Assembly: GCA_004352715.1 (NCBI GenBank)
Contig: SCFE01000003.1
Location: forward strand, 2,822,568-2,886,567
DNA length: 64,000 nt
Source: Hofstenia miamia
Lineage: Eukaryota; Xenacoelomorpha; Acoela
Direction: 5' to 3'
Shown here in pieces: positions 48,298 to 61,528 of this stretch. The position numbers and the translations under genes are program-made. Position 1 is the first letter of the stretch. Each line of letters begins with the position of its first letter. The notes under the pieces were generated by a model that saw only the letters and a program-made list of their open reading frames with translations, did not search any database and was not told the origin of the DNA.

Positions 48298-49350
48298 TTA
48301 AATTATTTTTAAAAGATAAATATTTGGAGCCAAATTCCGATTTGACATTGACTCGATCAGCTTTCTACAATAATCATCAGTAATCTCTGTGCACCATACC
48401 ACTTTAATTTGCCCAATCAGATCGTCGACTGATGTGCATTGGCGCTTCATCAGACAGTTTTTTATGTGATTCCAGCAATTTTCTATGACGTTGAGGTCTG
48501 GGGAGTTTCTCGGCCAGTTTTCAAGCAGCCGAAAGTTTTGTGATGCAATCCACTGTTTCACAACTTTGGCTCTGTGGCAAGGAGCACCATCTTGTTGTAG
48601 TACAGATGTTCCTCAAAGCTGCATAAACATGGGAACTTTCTCCTGAATTATTTTGAGGTAGGCTTTGGCTGTGACTGTTTCGTTGTGAGGAACAAAATGC
48701 AGACCAGCACGCCCATTCGCAGTTATATCACCTCAAATTATCACAGAAGGTCCTGAGCGGAACGTTTGTTGCTTGTAACGCGTGTTGAATCTTTGGGTTC
48801 TTGGTCGTCGAACGTGTGGCCAGTATGATGTAAACTGGCAAATCTTGGATTCGTCACTACACATTACTTGATGCCACATCTCAGGGGTGTAGTGTTGGTA
48901 TTGCATACAGAAGCGCAACCGGTCTCGAATGTTCTTTGAAGACAATCGGGGTTTGGCTGCCGGTTTGCACGCCGGAAGGTCAAAGGTAGTATTCAATCGA
49001 CGCCTAATGGTGAATGTTGATACATTCTGCACTACTGCACCTAGACTTGCTTTGACTTCAGAAGATGAAGAGAATGGTTGATTGACGACGTAATGTTGAA
49101 TGAGACTGTCAGTCTGAGGGGCTGACCGTTTTGGTCTCCCAGCCCACTCGCGAGAGGAAAAATTTTGCCATTGCTGATAGAGAGTCTAAGGGGTTGCCAC
49201 TTTTGGTCTTCCAGACTGCCGTTGTTGTTAGCGAGTAACACTTCTGGATACCGAAGATACTGACACGCCCATTCTAACAGCTATAGCGCGATAATAGTAC
49301 CCCTCTTCGTACAAGATGTAAATTTGAGACGCTTTGTTGGCGAAATTTCA
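48298..49350 (-). pseudogene. Tc1-like transposase
   Basis: Minus strand, in order: a helix-turn-helix EEGYYYRAIAVRMGVSVSSVSRSV (here split over 49230-49330), a GRP(K) motif, a second helix ending STFTIRRRLN, FCMQYQHYTPEMWHQV, VMCSDESKICQF with the first Asp, VLQQDGAPCHRAKVVKQW with the second Asp, and NWPRNSPDLNVIENCW with the Glu. I count 35 residues between the last two, against 34 in classical Tc1. The triad is intact, but TGA stops lie near 48733 (before GDIT) and 48615, and the N-terminal part changes frame and carries a duplicated stretch of about 75 bases (GRPK region, 49105-49215). Confidence 0.85.
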
Positions 49351-49480
49351 CTACCATTCACTATATTTCAAACAATAATGTTAGTGCTTTTTCAGTGAAA
49401 ATGTATTATGTGTAAATCTAAAGTTGTGATAATTTGATTGGCTAAATGAATCTGTTGTAAATTCAAAATATTTCTCAAGG

Positions 49481-49502
49481 TTGCCAAAAATTGGGATCAC
49501 CT
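49481..49502. repeat. Probable terminal inverted repeat of the Tc1-like element
   Basis: On the minus strand it reads GGTGATCCCAATTTTTGGCA, a Tc1-type terminus about 130 bases upstream of the transposase. A matching right end was not found between 48000 and 48300. Confidence 0.35.
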
Positions 49503-50860
49503 TCGCCGAAACCTGGCTGCTCTACTGATCACCAGTACTTCATCAACTATTAATAAGTCGAATATAATTGCTAGTATGTTATACAGGATATAAACAGGTA
49601 ATTTGGATTAATAATAGACAACCAAGCTCCTTTATATTTTTGAAACAGAAACTTAGCTCGTGTGAATAGGGGCAAAATGGATATAAGAAGGATGAATATT
49701 CATTGAAATTCCTCCTGAATCCACCTCCAGTATTTCCACTTACAAACATCCATTGTACCATTTGAGATGGTATATTAAATTAGTTCATTATTCTACTCTA
49801 AGAAATTTAAAATCACACGAAAATTATATGAAAAATTCATGCCTAAACAGGTGTGTACATTTGAGGCCCCCGCTTAAATGGAAGTTTTTTTAGCTAAACA
49901 AAACTAAAATTTATAATTCAACCAAACTAAAATTACAACTTGGATTAATTTATGCACATTTCGGGTAATGCCCAGTTCGAATAAACTTTATAGTAGCTTA
50001 ACATAGATTATATCCATTGATTTTTAAAATATTTTCTATATTAATATGAAATTCTATTTTCCCACACTAACAGAGCTCAAATTTTGCATACGGTGGCAAT
50101 TTTCAATGAACTAATTTTTAGGCTGAATATGCTTAAAATTTTGAAATAAAAATATTACTCGTTTTATATTAGAAAGCATACATTGATTTTACTACACTGC
50201 CTGGTTGTGAATGAATGGCATAGTTCCTTAGGGAGTAAATGTACTCGGTGCTTATAGTGCTGCCCATTAATTTCTTCTAACTCTACTGTTGACTATTTAG
50301 AACAAATTTTCACGGTATATTCTCAATAACTAAGCAAAATATTCACAACTTATCAAATAAAATATTTAAAAATTAAAAAAATAAAATTTTTAGCTATTAA
50401 ATGGCCAGTAATATTCGGTCAGAATCCTGTTCAATATGTTAGCAATACAATGGAAACATATTTTCTTTTAAATATAATAGCATTTCACTGTATTATAGGT
50501 ATGTCGAAATATTGTGCTTATCTGGTTTGAGAATAGTTAAACTTAGAAAATTTTTAGTTCTATTTACAATTTGGTCATTAAAAAGAGTATAATGCACTTT
50601 CTAAGACATGTTAGAGTGCTTTAAATTAAATCATTTCTTTTGTAGACAAACTGATGACAACCACAACATTTATATAAAAAAGCATACATATATTATATGT
50701 GAATTACTTAGCCCAAAAATGGAAAAATACAATTGTCATGCACATACAAATTTTTTAATATATTCATTCACTGACTTGAATTATCAACTGAATTGTAAAC
50801 CGAGCGAAATTTTTGAATTTTAATTTCATTTTTGTAAGTATTTTCATGATCTTTGTTAAG
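49503..50860. other. Non-coding upstream region of the Wnt gene
   Basis: AT-rich; no transposon or exon recognised. Likely 5' flank. Confidence 0.5.
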
Positions 50861-50877
50861 TAAGCTTTTGTTTTCAA

Positions 50878-50968
50878 CCAATAAGATTTGAATCTAATAA
50901 TTGACGACATCTAGCGTCGTCTTTATATTTAGCTAAAGCTAATTTGAATATATTAAAGAAGATCAGTT
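50878..50968 (+). promoter_or_regulatory. Candidate Wnt promoter: CCAAT, inverted hexamer, TATA-like, TCAGTT initiator
   Basis: CCAAT is at 50878-50882, GACGAC/GTCGTC inverted copies at 50903-50908 and 50916-50921, TATATTT at 50924-50930 and TCAGTT (arthropod initiator TCAKTY) at 50963-50968. From the initiator A the start codon is only 19 bases away and the TATA-like word about 40, which is a little far. An upstream untranslated exon is an alternative. Confidence 0.3.
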
Positions 50969-50983
50969 TCAAAGTTCAGCAGT

Positions 50984-51114
50984 ATGGAAACAATGCACAT
51001 ATCAGTAATTGGCAAGGGAATATCCTACAGCATATTTTTGTTTTTTACTTTCAACGTGTTGCTATCAGACTCGACGAATCACATGCAAAGAGAATCCTAC
51101 CCTGTCAATTTAAC
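50984..51114 (+). CDS. Wnt ligand, coding exon 1 (signal peptide)
   Basis: Wnt proteins are secreted, lipid-modified glycoproteins that bind Frizzled receptors. This exon would give the secretion signal. ATG 50984 is the first in frame after a stop at 50954. Forty-three residues follow: a short N-part, a hydrophobic core ISYSIFLFFTFNVLL (13-27), and a polar stretch with likely cleavage near Ser28-Ser30. The exon ends in phase 2 at a strong donor AAC|GTAAGT (51115). The phase fits the acceptor at 53453 exactly, and joining creates an N-x-T glycosylation site at residues 42-44. Alone this exon is not diagnostic; the call rests on the match of phase, strand and order with exon 2. The short exon is too small to identify by itself. 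Confidence 0.65.
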
Positions 51115-53453
51115 GTAAGTTTTAAACGTATATTTAACTATCAAAAACCCTTAAATGCCTAATAAAAATGTAAAAGTATGAAAATAAGAAATAAGAAATG
51201 TTACCATAATGCAAAACTACTTGACTGCATTGGTGGCATTAGAATAAGTTATTACGTTTATGTTGTGTCAGATTAGAAGGATAATAAAGAATTTTAATTG
51301 CAAACATACCGAATTCAATCAAAATTGTTATTCGATAAAATATTGCGGTCGTTTTTGTAAATTATCTCTGATATCGCTTTAGAAAACAATGGGGCAAAGG
51401 CAAATGTTGTTCTAATTAATCTCTCCACAAAGCAGTGATTTAAAACAGTAATAATTAATTGGAGAATGCAATTAGCATTAATTTTCTAGTGTTTTAAAAT
51501 TGATTCCTTTTACTTTAAAAATATTTATCATACAAAATTCAGTGATTCAATTGCATAAATTTTCTAAAATATTACTTTCAATAATATTTGCTAAGTATTA
51601 AAAATGAATGCTTTCCACTAATTTTTACATACCTTGTTTATATTTTGAATATTTATGTTTTTTTCATGCTCATTTTCCAGCTAATAAAATCTCAAACATA
51701 TCTATTATTTTGATAAACATCGAATAAATTTTCAGAACATTAATAGTAATTTTCATGGAATTTTTAAGAACTTTATCTTTTATAACTAAGTTTTAGTTCA
51801 AAATAATCTTGCACTATATATAATTTATTATTCAGTTAATATTTTATTTAACTATACTTAATAGATTTGGCATAACCATTCAGAGCATCTCCAAGATTAA
51901 TGCTTTAGAATTAAATGCAGTTAGTTCTTTAAGTTGTTTTCCTTTGAAATATTTTTCGCAAATAAACTCTACTACTATTTATAAACAAAATAAATTTGAT
52001 AAAATAAATTCCAGTAATAAATTCCACTTCTATTGACATTTATATTTACAAATTTACTGAAATAAAAATACTGAAATAATTTTTGGAATGTGTTAAAATA
52101 CAATTTTAAAACTTTGTTCCCCTTAAATATATTGTATAAATCTAATACATTTTTAACCCCTCATAAATTAGGCGTTTTTACCCATTTATTTGTGTGTTTC
52201 TTTGGATAGAGGTGGGTTTTTACATTGATTTTGTCCAAAAAAATTACATAGAGGTTTTGGCTTATCAAATTGCAATTTGAATAAATATCTATTTTTTTCA
52301 TTTGTAGAAAACTATTCAAATATATAACAGATACTTATTTGTCACATTAAATATTTTGCGTAGGAATTTGCACTCTTATTACAAATTTTCAGAAATATTC
52401 ACATTTTTTATGTAAGGAAATTTTTTATAAGAAAATGAGTGTGAAAGTCATTAAAATTTCAGAGCATTTCCAAACTCATTCCCTTCGGATGAGATTTTTA
52501 AGGAGAATAATTTTTCAGGTTCAAACAAATTTGTAAGCAATAAATTAATTTTGTAAGTCATTCAGATAAAGCTGTCTAAAATATAAAATTTTGCTCATGA
52601 AATTTATCAAAGTCCCAAAGGAACCATGAAAGTAAAATTTTAAAAAATAACTACAGGAAATTTCAGCCAAACTTAAGGTATTTTGTCAAGAAAACGACCT
52701 CAAATCAAAAAATGAGTGTATCTCTATACAACTATGTATCCAACATGATATTTTCAAGAATACAAATTATAATTTTGTATTGCATTACATTTCAAAATAT
52801 TATTTATTTTAACATCCTTCTGACATTAATTTAATCTTATAAATGTTTAGTGCATTTCGTATGTTTTCATTTAAAGTTTTGCTAAATGTTGTGCTTTCTT
52901 TCACCCATACACAAAAGGGCTTGTTCGGACTCCAGTCATTTTTAATAACTGAATATTCTTTGATTGCGGATGTCCAGTTGTGCTTGTAGAACTATATTGA
53001 TTGTTCGTCAGAGGTGGTACATTTCATATCTAACTGTGAATTTCTTTTTCTAAATTTAATAAATTTACTGAACCTCTAAAACAACTTGTTATAGTTCATT
53101 TAAATTCGAATCTGAAATCCTAACTAAGGTAATTTCATCTAAAAATATTATTTATTGATCAATATAGTGATCTACAAAATTATTGGTAAATATCTTATAC
53201 CATTGGAAATTCGTAGTGATTTAACATTATTAAGATGTTTGAGTTTTTTCACGATCATGAAAATATGTTCTTTTGACATTTTGCTTTAAGCGTTTTATTT
53301 TGATAAGAATTTTTATGGAAATAACCAGAAAGAGGAAAAGCTTGTTAACTAAATCCATGAAACTAGCTTAAGCTCATCAATATTTTTGTTCAAAAATTTT
53401 TTTCAGGATTGAAATACATTTGCCCTCATCATAAAGATTAATTCAATTTTTAG
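51115..53453 (+). other. Wnt intron 1 (2339 bp)
   Basis: Begins GTAAGT and ends in AATTCAATTTTTAG. The other nearby acceptor, TTTTTTTCAG at about 53406, is rejected because every frame after it meets a stop before the Cys-rich part. AT-rich, no element recognised inside. Confidence 0.6.
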
Positions 53454-53647
53454 TAAAATCTGTGAATTGTCCAAAAAAGGCGACAAGATTTTCAAATATT
53501 GCAAGAAATCTGACCTAAAGCTTAAATATGCCATTGATGGATTAAAAAAAGGAAAAAATGGCTGCAAGGAGATATTTAAATCTAAGCACTTCGACTGTGA
53601 CATTGATGGCATGGATTTTGAAACAAGAAAGAATTTTCTAACACGAG
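53454..53647 (+). CDS. Wnt ligand, coding exon 2 (N-terminal cysteine block)
   Basis: Coding for residues 44-109 of the joined protein. Cys occur at 47, 60, 81 and 92: gaps of 20 and 10 residues between the last three, as in Wnt proteins such as Wnt11. Around them are DLKLKYAIDGLKKG (amphipathic helix of the NTD), CKEIFKSKHFDC in place of the usual C-x-x-x-F-x-x-x-x-W-N-C, and FETRKNFLTRG before the donor GAG|GTAAAT. In Wnt genes an intron commonly splits this Gly before Thr-Arg-Glu, in phase 1, as here. The near-invariant Trp of WNC is Phe and Asn is Asp, so this is a very divergent member whose subfamily I cannot name. The frame has no lesions. The downstream exons, with the acylated Ser hairpin, are not in this window as far as I can see. 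Confidence 0.8.
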
Positions 53648-53789
53648 GTAAATTTCAATTATTATTATTGCTCTTATTACTATTATTATTATTATTACTA
53701 GAAAAATAATAATTAATTTTATTAATAGTATTATTACGATAATTATGTTTTATTATTCATGGGCGAGTACAACGGGGGTTAAGCTCCCC

Positions 53790-54000
53790 CCTCCCCCCCC
53801 CCCATTCAAAAGAAATATTTGATAAACCCTTGANNNNNNNNNNNNNNNNNNNNNNNNNNNNNNNNNNNNNNNNNNNNNNNNNNNNNNNNNNNNNNNNNNN
53901 NNNNNNNNNNNNNNNNNNNNNNNNNNNNNNNNNNNNNNNNNNNNNNNNNNNNNNNNNNCCCCCCCCCCTATTCAAAAGAAATATTTGATAAACCCTTGAA
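53790..54000. other. Poly-C tract with duplicated flank around a 125-N gap
   Basis: A C-run followed by ATTCAAAAGAAATATTTG and AACCCTTGA occurs on both sides of the gap at 53834-53958. Either a tandem repeat or an unmerged overlap. Confidence 0.75.
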
Positions 54001-57000
54001 AGAAATCATCAGTCTCAGAAAATAATGAAAGAAATTTAAATTTTAGCTCTTCAAATCTTAAGAGCTGTACTCCCCTGCTAATATTTTTAATATTATTGTT
54101 GTTATTATTATTATTATTATTATCGTTTTTTTAATTGTTACTTATTAGGTAAAATAAAAAGTTTTATTTCATAGTTAACAGTTTGTTGAAATGTTTGTTT
54201 GTGGTTGTGCAGGGAAAATGCATTCTCTCACTAATAGGTCATGGCGTTTACACAAACAAATCTTAATGGCATGTCAATATAACTTTGGCAATTTTTGTTG
54301 GGTGGGTTGAATGAATTGCTCTGTAAACAAAGTTGAATGGGGCAATTTATGTTGATGGTTACTGAATTAGAGTTGTTGTATTTAATAAAATCCCAGCTCC
54401 TCATATTTTGCATTGAATTTTTTATTTTTCATTTAAAAGAAAATGCTGTCTTTGTGGCATGGAAATCTGTGTCCCTTTCATGTCTCTTATCATTTTCACA
54501 CATTGGTGTTAGTCTGCTTCTTTAGTTAAAGTTATCGCTGCATTTCTGATACGACAACGTCTCCTGCAAGTGCCAGCCATTGTCACAATTTATAGACATG
54601 AAAATATGCGATAAATCCACTTATAGTTTATCATATTTTATAGATAGATGAGGGTAGCATTCTTAATTTTGAAGTAAGGGTTCTTCTACTAAAATATATT
54701 CAGGTGTAAGGTCAGACAATTTTATTTGAATGGTGCCACACTATGGCAATTGTGGTATTCCTTGAATTGAATTAGATTTAAAACAGTCTATTTATAGATG
54801 CAATGTAGAATCGTTCGAAAATCTCTAGAATTTGCAAGAACAGAACTCCAATAATTTGAAGTTAGTAAAGAGCATTACAGAAAGGAAAATGGAAAGAAGA
54901 CATTAACAGAAATTGTGCCAACTGCGATGAACTTATAAAGACCGGTATGTAGATAAGTAGGCGATGAAAAATTTTGAGAGATGGATCCATATCTTGCATA
55001 ATGTGCAGGCAAAATAATATATTATAATGAGATTAACGAATAATGAAAACGTAAATTTGCTTAATGTAAGTTACAGAATAACCAGCATTTGTTCATAGGC
55101 TTCAAAGGGTATGATTCTGTCGGAATTTAAATCCCAAAAGTCATGTCATAACGCTAAAATATTAGCCTTACTATTTGTTTGTAAAAATATATGAGATATC
55201 AAGGCAAATAATATTAGCAAAAAGAGCTAGAAATTGCTGACGCTTCAACTAGAACTAAATAGAGTTTGTATTGTCACATGAAATAAAGTACAGTATTAGC
55301 TACATTAATAATAATATATCTTGTGTACAAATTCTCATTTCCATAATTTACAATGTGTAATAGTGGGAAATATTTTCCAAATAATTATAATTAAATTTCG
55401 TCAGAAGCGATTTATTTCACGTGAAGGCTATTAGTCTACAAGATAGTAGAATCTATTTTAGCAGCTGTATGCAATATGCCAAAGTGTGATTAGTAGACTC
55501 TCAATGTGTAAAAATTATGATTTTGCTAATTCACGTCACTTCGGAATAATGAATTTTTCAAAAATTTACGGGATACTGAAAAAAATTCCCCCATCACAAT
55601 ATATTTATTTTTCAAGATATTTGAAATTTACTAGGCAAATTTTATCTTAAATGTTTCTTCATACGTCTCTGCATGAAAATCTACATTAAAATATTTATTA
55701 ATTTTAAAGAAATTAATGTTGGCATACTTAAAATATTGGGTGTTTTAAAATTTTTTGCAATGTTTTTTAAATGTGCTTCTTCAAATCCATATTAAATTTT
55801 ATTTAAAATTTGGCATATTATTTTTGGGATTCGTTCATTTGAACTTTCTTAAATAACTACCAAAAAATTTGCAAAACTTGCGTTTTGCTTACGTGTATTA
55901 AAAAAATTAATTCAATGTTTTGGAAATTTGTTTTTGCATGAATATAGAATGAAGAAGATAAATATAGCTAGTAGGTCCTTTTATCAAAATTTGTTGATCA
56001 CATTTAATATAATATTTTATTTGACTTATCATTTTGACCGAGAACACTTAAACGTGCGTCTTTAGCTATTAATCTTTATTCGAATAAAATTTTAAATCTA
56101 TTTTTGCAGGTATTTAATAATTTTTTATAATTTCTAAAAATAAATTTACTATGAGTTCATATTACATAAAGAATGAAGCTTAGCTTTAGTGAAGTGGTAG
56201 AAAGTAACTTAACAAAAATGATCTATATAAAGATAAATTTTAAATCTTGCTTTTTTGATAGAATGTGTTGCATTCTTACAACTCTGGCAGAAATTTTATT
56301 AATTCTATATCATAACACATAGATCTTGAAAGGATATTTAAGAAAATCGCATTTTGAAATTTTCACTTTTCTTAGTCAGAAAACATTTCTAATTTTATGA
56401 TTTTAACCATTTTTATGTAAGATTCTATATCTATTTACAAAATAAATGTAAAATATAAACATAAACATTTACTTTGTTTTCCAGACCTTCCCAACGTTTA
56501 CCTAGCTTGTAAAGGAATTATCTTTCGTAAATCGTTATCGTTTTCACACTCAACCTCAAAAATTTAAGCTTATCAAATTCTGAGGTACAAAGCCTAAGGA
56601 TCTCCAAAGTTGCATTCTCGAAAATTAGATAAATAATGATCCTATTAAATACATTATCAAAATGTATTTAACACCAAAGTAAGAATTGAAACACATAGAA
56701 ACGCTAATAATTCTCTTTTTTAAGATCTCTCTTTAATCCTTTAATTCAATTATTCTTTTAGAAGCTCTCTAGATACAATTAGTATTGATCTAGTAATCTC
56801 CGTTGACACATTTGCTTGTTTCGTAGAGACGGTGAACGAAAATAAATTCTTAATTTCATATGCAAAGGCTAAATTAAAGTTTATGTCAGTTTTAGATTAG
56901 CTTGGGATATTTTTGTAGAGTGAAAACACTAGTTGATATAATATATTATAAATCATTTATCAGTATTTTGCTTTTTAATAACAATATATGTTTAATTGCA

Positions 57001-59322
57001 ACAAAACTGCATATATAACACTGAACATAATATTTTTTAAGACTTTTGTTTTCCAATGTTGGATATGATGGCATTTTGCAAAATTGGAAATGTATTCAAA
57101 TATTACATCTAAATTTTACTAACATGCCTAAGCAGAAATTTTCCTGTTTAAACAAATTTAGCCTTTTAAACAATTGCAAGATCTTTCTTTTCGGATACGT
57201 TTCATGGACAGTTGATGCATTTAATTCATTGAGTAATATTTTAACATAGATATGCTTTCTATTATTCTACAACAATCTGTTTAAAATAAACTCAAGTTAA
57301 TCAAATTTAATATGTGAAAAATTCATGCTAACAGTAAGCCAGGAAAGGCACAATTTCTATACGGATGCTTGAAAATTTCATATATATATATATACATATA
57401 TATACACCATTTATGTATATCAGTTGTTATTCAAGGCTTCTTTATAACAGCTCTAATATATAGGCAGTAATTTTATATTTTCATTTGAGAACATGAGAAT
57501 TAATTTCAGAAAAATTTTCCCATAAAAAATGAGTAAAGAACTGAAAAAAGCCATTAGGGACTTCAGAATTTTCTATATCATGGCTTGGTTGAGTTTTGGC
57601 CTTAGGTGTTCTAGTTACTCAGAAAGATTGGAAAACAGAATTAAAAATCCTTTATTTTTGGAATAATAAAGACACATGAAACTATTCCTATCACGAAATA
57701 TATCCGATTGTAAACCTTAATCAGTGGAAGAAGAATTTCAAAAAGTTAAATAATTCACTGGTTGATGCATTTTCATTTTAACCATGTTATCATTCTGGAA
57801 AGAGTTAGTTTCATGTATAATGGTATCTAAATATAGATCAATGCAACACTTTGACTACAAAAATAAAATACAACGAGAACGCAAAAACAGACTTCTGTAT
57901 GAATTCAATATTTTAACATTGAATTGAAATCTACGTCGTTGTTTAATAACTGAATAAACTTTTATAAACTTTCAAAGTGTGAAGAAATATTTGAAAAAAC
58001 CTGTAAGTCATTTAAAAGAAATACTAGCATTTCACAATCAGTCCTAATTTGTTTGTTTGCTCGTTGTCTTTATTGTGGTATCACATATTTTCGAACAATA
58101 TTCATTTTACGTAAATTAATTGCAATATGTGAATTAACTGTTGCTGAATAAAACGGTGCATCTAAATATAGAAATTCTGGGAGGTTCCGAAGACCATGAT
58201 GTCATCACAAAGACTTTAATAATACTTGCTGTTGGCGATTTTTCCCGATATCAAAGTTGTGAACACAAATCAGATAGCTTGCAAAGGGGACTATTTTGCC
58301 TGCTTGTTTGTCTTGTTTTGGAAGGCGTCAGTAATGATCATAAACTCATTGAAAATTGCTTCTTCAATTTGATAATAGGGAAAGGACTTGAGGCATTGTC
58401 AATTTACACACTATCTGATTACTTCCCATAAATACGTAACAGCATATGAATTAGTCGTTTTGCAGGTCAGTAAGCATCTATATGCTCATAGTTCTTTGAT
58501 TTGATTCTAAGACGTATCTTTTGGAAATATCCGCTTTGTTTAGCGTTTGAAATTCCTACAAATCATTTCATGCAAAATTTCAACGTATATTGTCGCTATT
58601 CATATTTGAGGACGCGCAAAAAAACCCGTACAAGCCATCAAATAATTGTGTTTTCCATACAGCCCCATGTTTACAAAAATGATATGTTCCATCATCGAAT
58701 CATAAAAAATCCTAACATTAATATATTTATGCATTTCAAAACCTATTCAAACTGTAAAAAGTAGAAATGTTTTTAATGAAATAACTCTCTTTCTCTGATC
58801 CATTGGGGGGGGTCCCTAAAATGTTGTCCCCTGCCCTCCTCTTCCTGTGATCCTGGTATAAATTATGATATTTTGGTATTTAAATTTTGGGTTTATTTTA
58901 TCCAAATGAATAACATTTTACTCATAATAAATATCAATATTTACAATACAAGTAATTTCTTACAAATGTGCAGAACTAGTAATCTTACAATAATTTTTGA
59001 AAAAAATTACCCATTTTAATATGTTGTACAGACTGATTACTTTAAATGTACTCCGATATATGACGTAATCATTGATTAATTTAAAGGGTGTTTCCGTTTC
59101 TCTTAGTAAAGCAGGAAATTACAGTTTACTCTCGATTGCAACTTTTATTGCAGTTAGCCAATCACTTGTTTAAATTTACATGACCTATAAAAAACTAATA
59201 ATTTCCCTACCTCTTCATATTCTCGATAGTAAAGAGTATTTCAAATTTTGGTAAGATAAGAATTTTTCAGAAACAAAATCACATTTAAACATTTAAAATA
59301 TTTCAATTATAAAATTATTTAT

Positions 59323-59328
<6 letters not shown>

Positions 59329-59356
<28 letters not shown>

Positions 59357-59506
59357 NNNNNNNNNNNNNNNNNNNNNNNNNNNNNNNNNNNNNNNNNNNN
59401 NNNNNNNNNNNNNNNNNNNNNNNNNNNNNNNNNNNNNNNNNNNNNNNNNNNNNNNNNNNNNNNNNNNNNNNNNNNNNNNNNNNNNNNNNNNNNNNNNNNN
59501 NNNNNN

Positions 59507-59540
<34 letters not shown>
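59329..59540. repeat. (TA)n microsatellite with 150-N gap
   Basis: TA units on both sides of 59357-59506; (TTTA)n and (CTAT)n follow to about 59590. Confidence 0.9.
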
Positions 59541-61189
59541 TGATTATTTATTTATTTATTTAATTATTTAACTACTACCTATCTATCTATCCATATATAT
59601 ATATATATAATCTATTTTTGTAAATCTATATGTATGCAATACGCATAAAATTTTTCTTAAATCAGTTCTTCCCGCATATACTTATATATATATACTAAAT
59701 AAACTTTTCTAGAAGTGCAAAAAATGTAGACAGTTTTTACGTCAATGTTAGTTGTAGGAATACACTGAATCTCATATCAATAATTCACAATATTCGTACA
59801 AATGCAAACTAGGCTTTAATTCAGTTCAAATTAGTTGGGAACATTTGGTCTCAATATATGGCTGCATTTGGAGTAAGCAGAAGATTTTGAGTAGAACGCT
59901 TAGTTAGGGATGGTTTAAATACTTCAAATAGATTGGCAATGCTAGCGTACTTTGAAGATTTATATGTTTGTAAATGTTATTCGATTGAGAAATTTGGAGA
60001 ATCTGTTATTGAAGGAAACACTGACCACTGTTGTAAAATTAATGCCTGACAGAGTACATTTTCATCCACATAAACTTGAACTATTCCTTCTTTGACGTTG
60101 TGAAGCATAGAGTGCGAGGGAATGTCATACATAATTTTTAATACAATTACATGACAAGTATATTAGGCGAAGAAGTCGGAATGTCTACCATGACAGAGAG
60201 AATATGTGAAGCAGTGAATTTATAGGCATTGAATGCAAGCGTTTCTTTTCTGTTGTAACGATACGATTGTCTCGTGATTTATTTATAAGGCGGAGATTTC
60301 TTGAATTTGAAAGAGACAATTTTTCGCAGAATTGTTATGTTGTAATCACTTATAATTCAAATATTTGAATTTACGACAACATAAATCATTTTGTCGTTTT
60401 TATGAGATTTCTGTCTTTAAATTCGTTCCAACAACGTCTCATATTTACAGAAGTATAAAAATATTACAATGTGGTGCTAACTAGATATTTCTCCTTCTTC
60501 GACATTGCATCTTGGGAAGATATATTCTCATATAATCGTAGTCAATTCATTTAACTCTGCTTGTGAGTTTGACTGCAACACTAGCGATTTGGCGGAAATA
60601 GAAAACGTCAAAATATTTTCTCACGTCAGTTTTTGTCGCAGATTCATTTTTGCTAGAGTTAACTCACTCTCACATTGTAAAATTTTGTCTGAGGATTGAC
60701 TGGTATTATGTCAGTAAGTATTTTCACACGAGTGTATTTGCGCGGTGGGCCATGTTCGAAACAGATTTTCATAACATTTCTATGAGACAATTTGTTATTG
60801 AAAATTCTATTAACTGTGTAGCCAAAGAAAAATAATTGTTCTTCAACAATCAACCGCAGTAGGCTCGTCTGCATAATGAAGCTGGCAATTAATTAAAGCA
60901 TACTAAGTAAAACAAAATAACAAATTACTTCAATTCGAAACAAATTTTATTAAACCCTTGTATCAATAGTTCAATCTATGAAACATCACAATGAAAATTG
61001 AATATGTAGAGAAAATGGTATGCATACAGTGACGAAGGACTTGTTTTTGTAGATTTGTTCTGCATATGTTATGCATGTCTATGAAATTACCTAACGATTA
61101 TTATCATTTTTATATGTGCACTTAAATAATAAACAGTGACAATATGAGCTTAGAATGGACCTGAACTCGACCCGATCCAATACGAAATA

Positions 61190-61528
61190 TAGATTTTGAT
61201 TCGCAACATGTAACGTCTTGGATCTTTCCAATCAAATGATAATTTAAATTCAGTTGCTTTTGGATAGATTACACATACACATGGCCATTCATTGGTATTA
61301 GTTAACATTTTCGATCTTTCTCGAATCAAATAGTGACTAACATTGGCAACTTTTTGTCCAATTAATACATAGAGCTCTATGAATCAATCTTAGCTGTGCG
61401 TCCGAACCCACACTTTGATACCCGAAGCGCAAAATCAATTCGGGTTTAGCCAGGTACCGGATGTCATTCTTTATTATACATACAAGACTACGATTTCATT
61501 CTTTATTATACATACAAGACTACGATTT
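61190..61528. repeat. Interspersed degenerate repeat copy 2 and a 32-bp tandem duplication
   Basis: Relative of 33421-33720 with two versions of the GATCTTTC word (61213 and 61313). At its end a 32-base unit CATTCTTTATTATACATACA... occurs twice in tandem (61465-61496, 61497-61528) with no visible difference. Confidence 0.6.

Noticed and set aside
53401-53412. TTTTTTTCAG as acceptor of Wnt exon 2
   Set aside because: All three frames after it reach a stop before the cysteine block; the later TTTTTAG at 53453 fits exon 1 phase.
58141-58431. 96-residue frame as a further Wnt exon
   Set aside because: No T-R-E-x-A-F start, no Wnt cysteine pattern and no fitting acceptor phase.
60505-60699. Frame with several Cys as a Wnt or other secreted exon
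   Set aside because: Spacing matches no Wnt segment and no convincing splice sites frame it.
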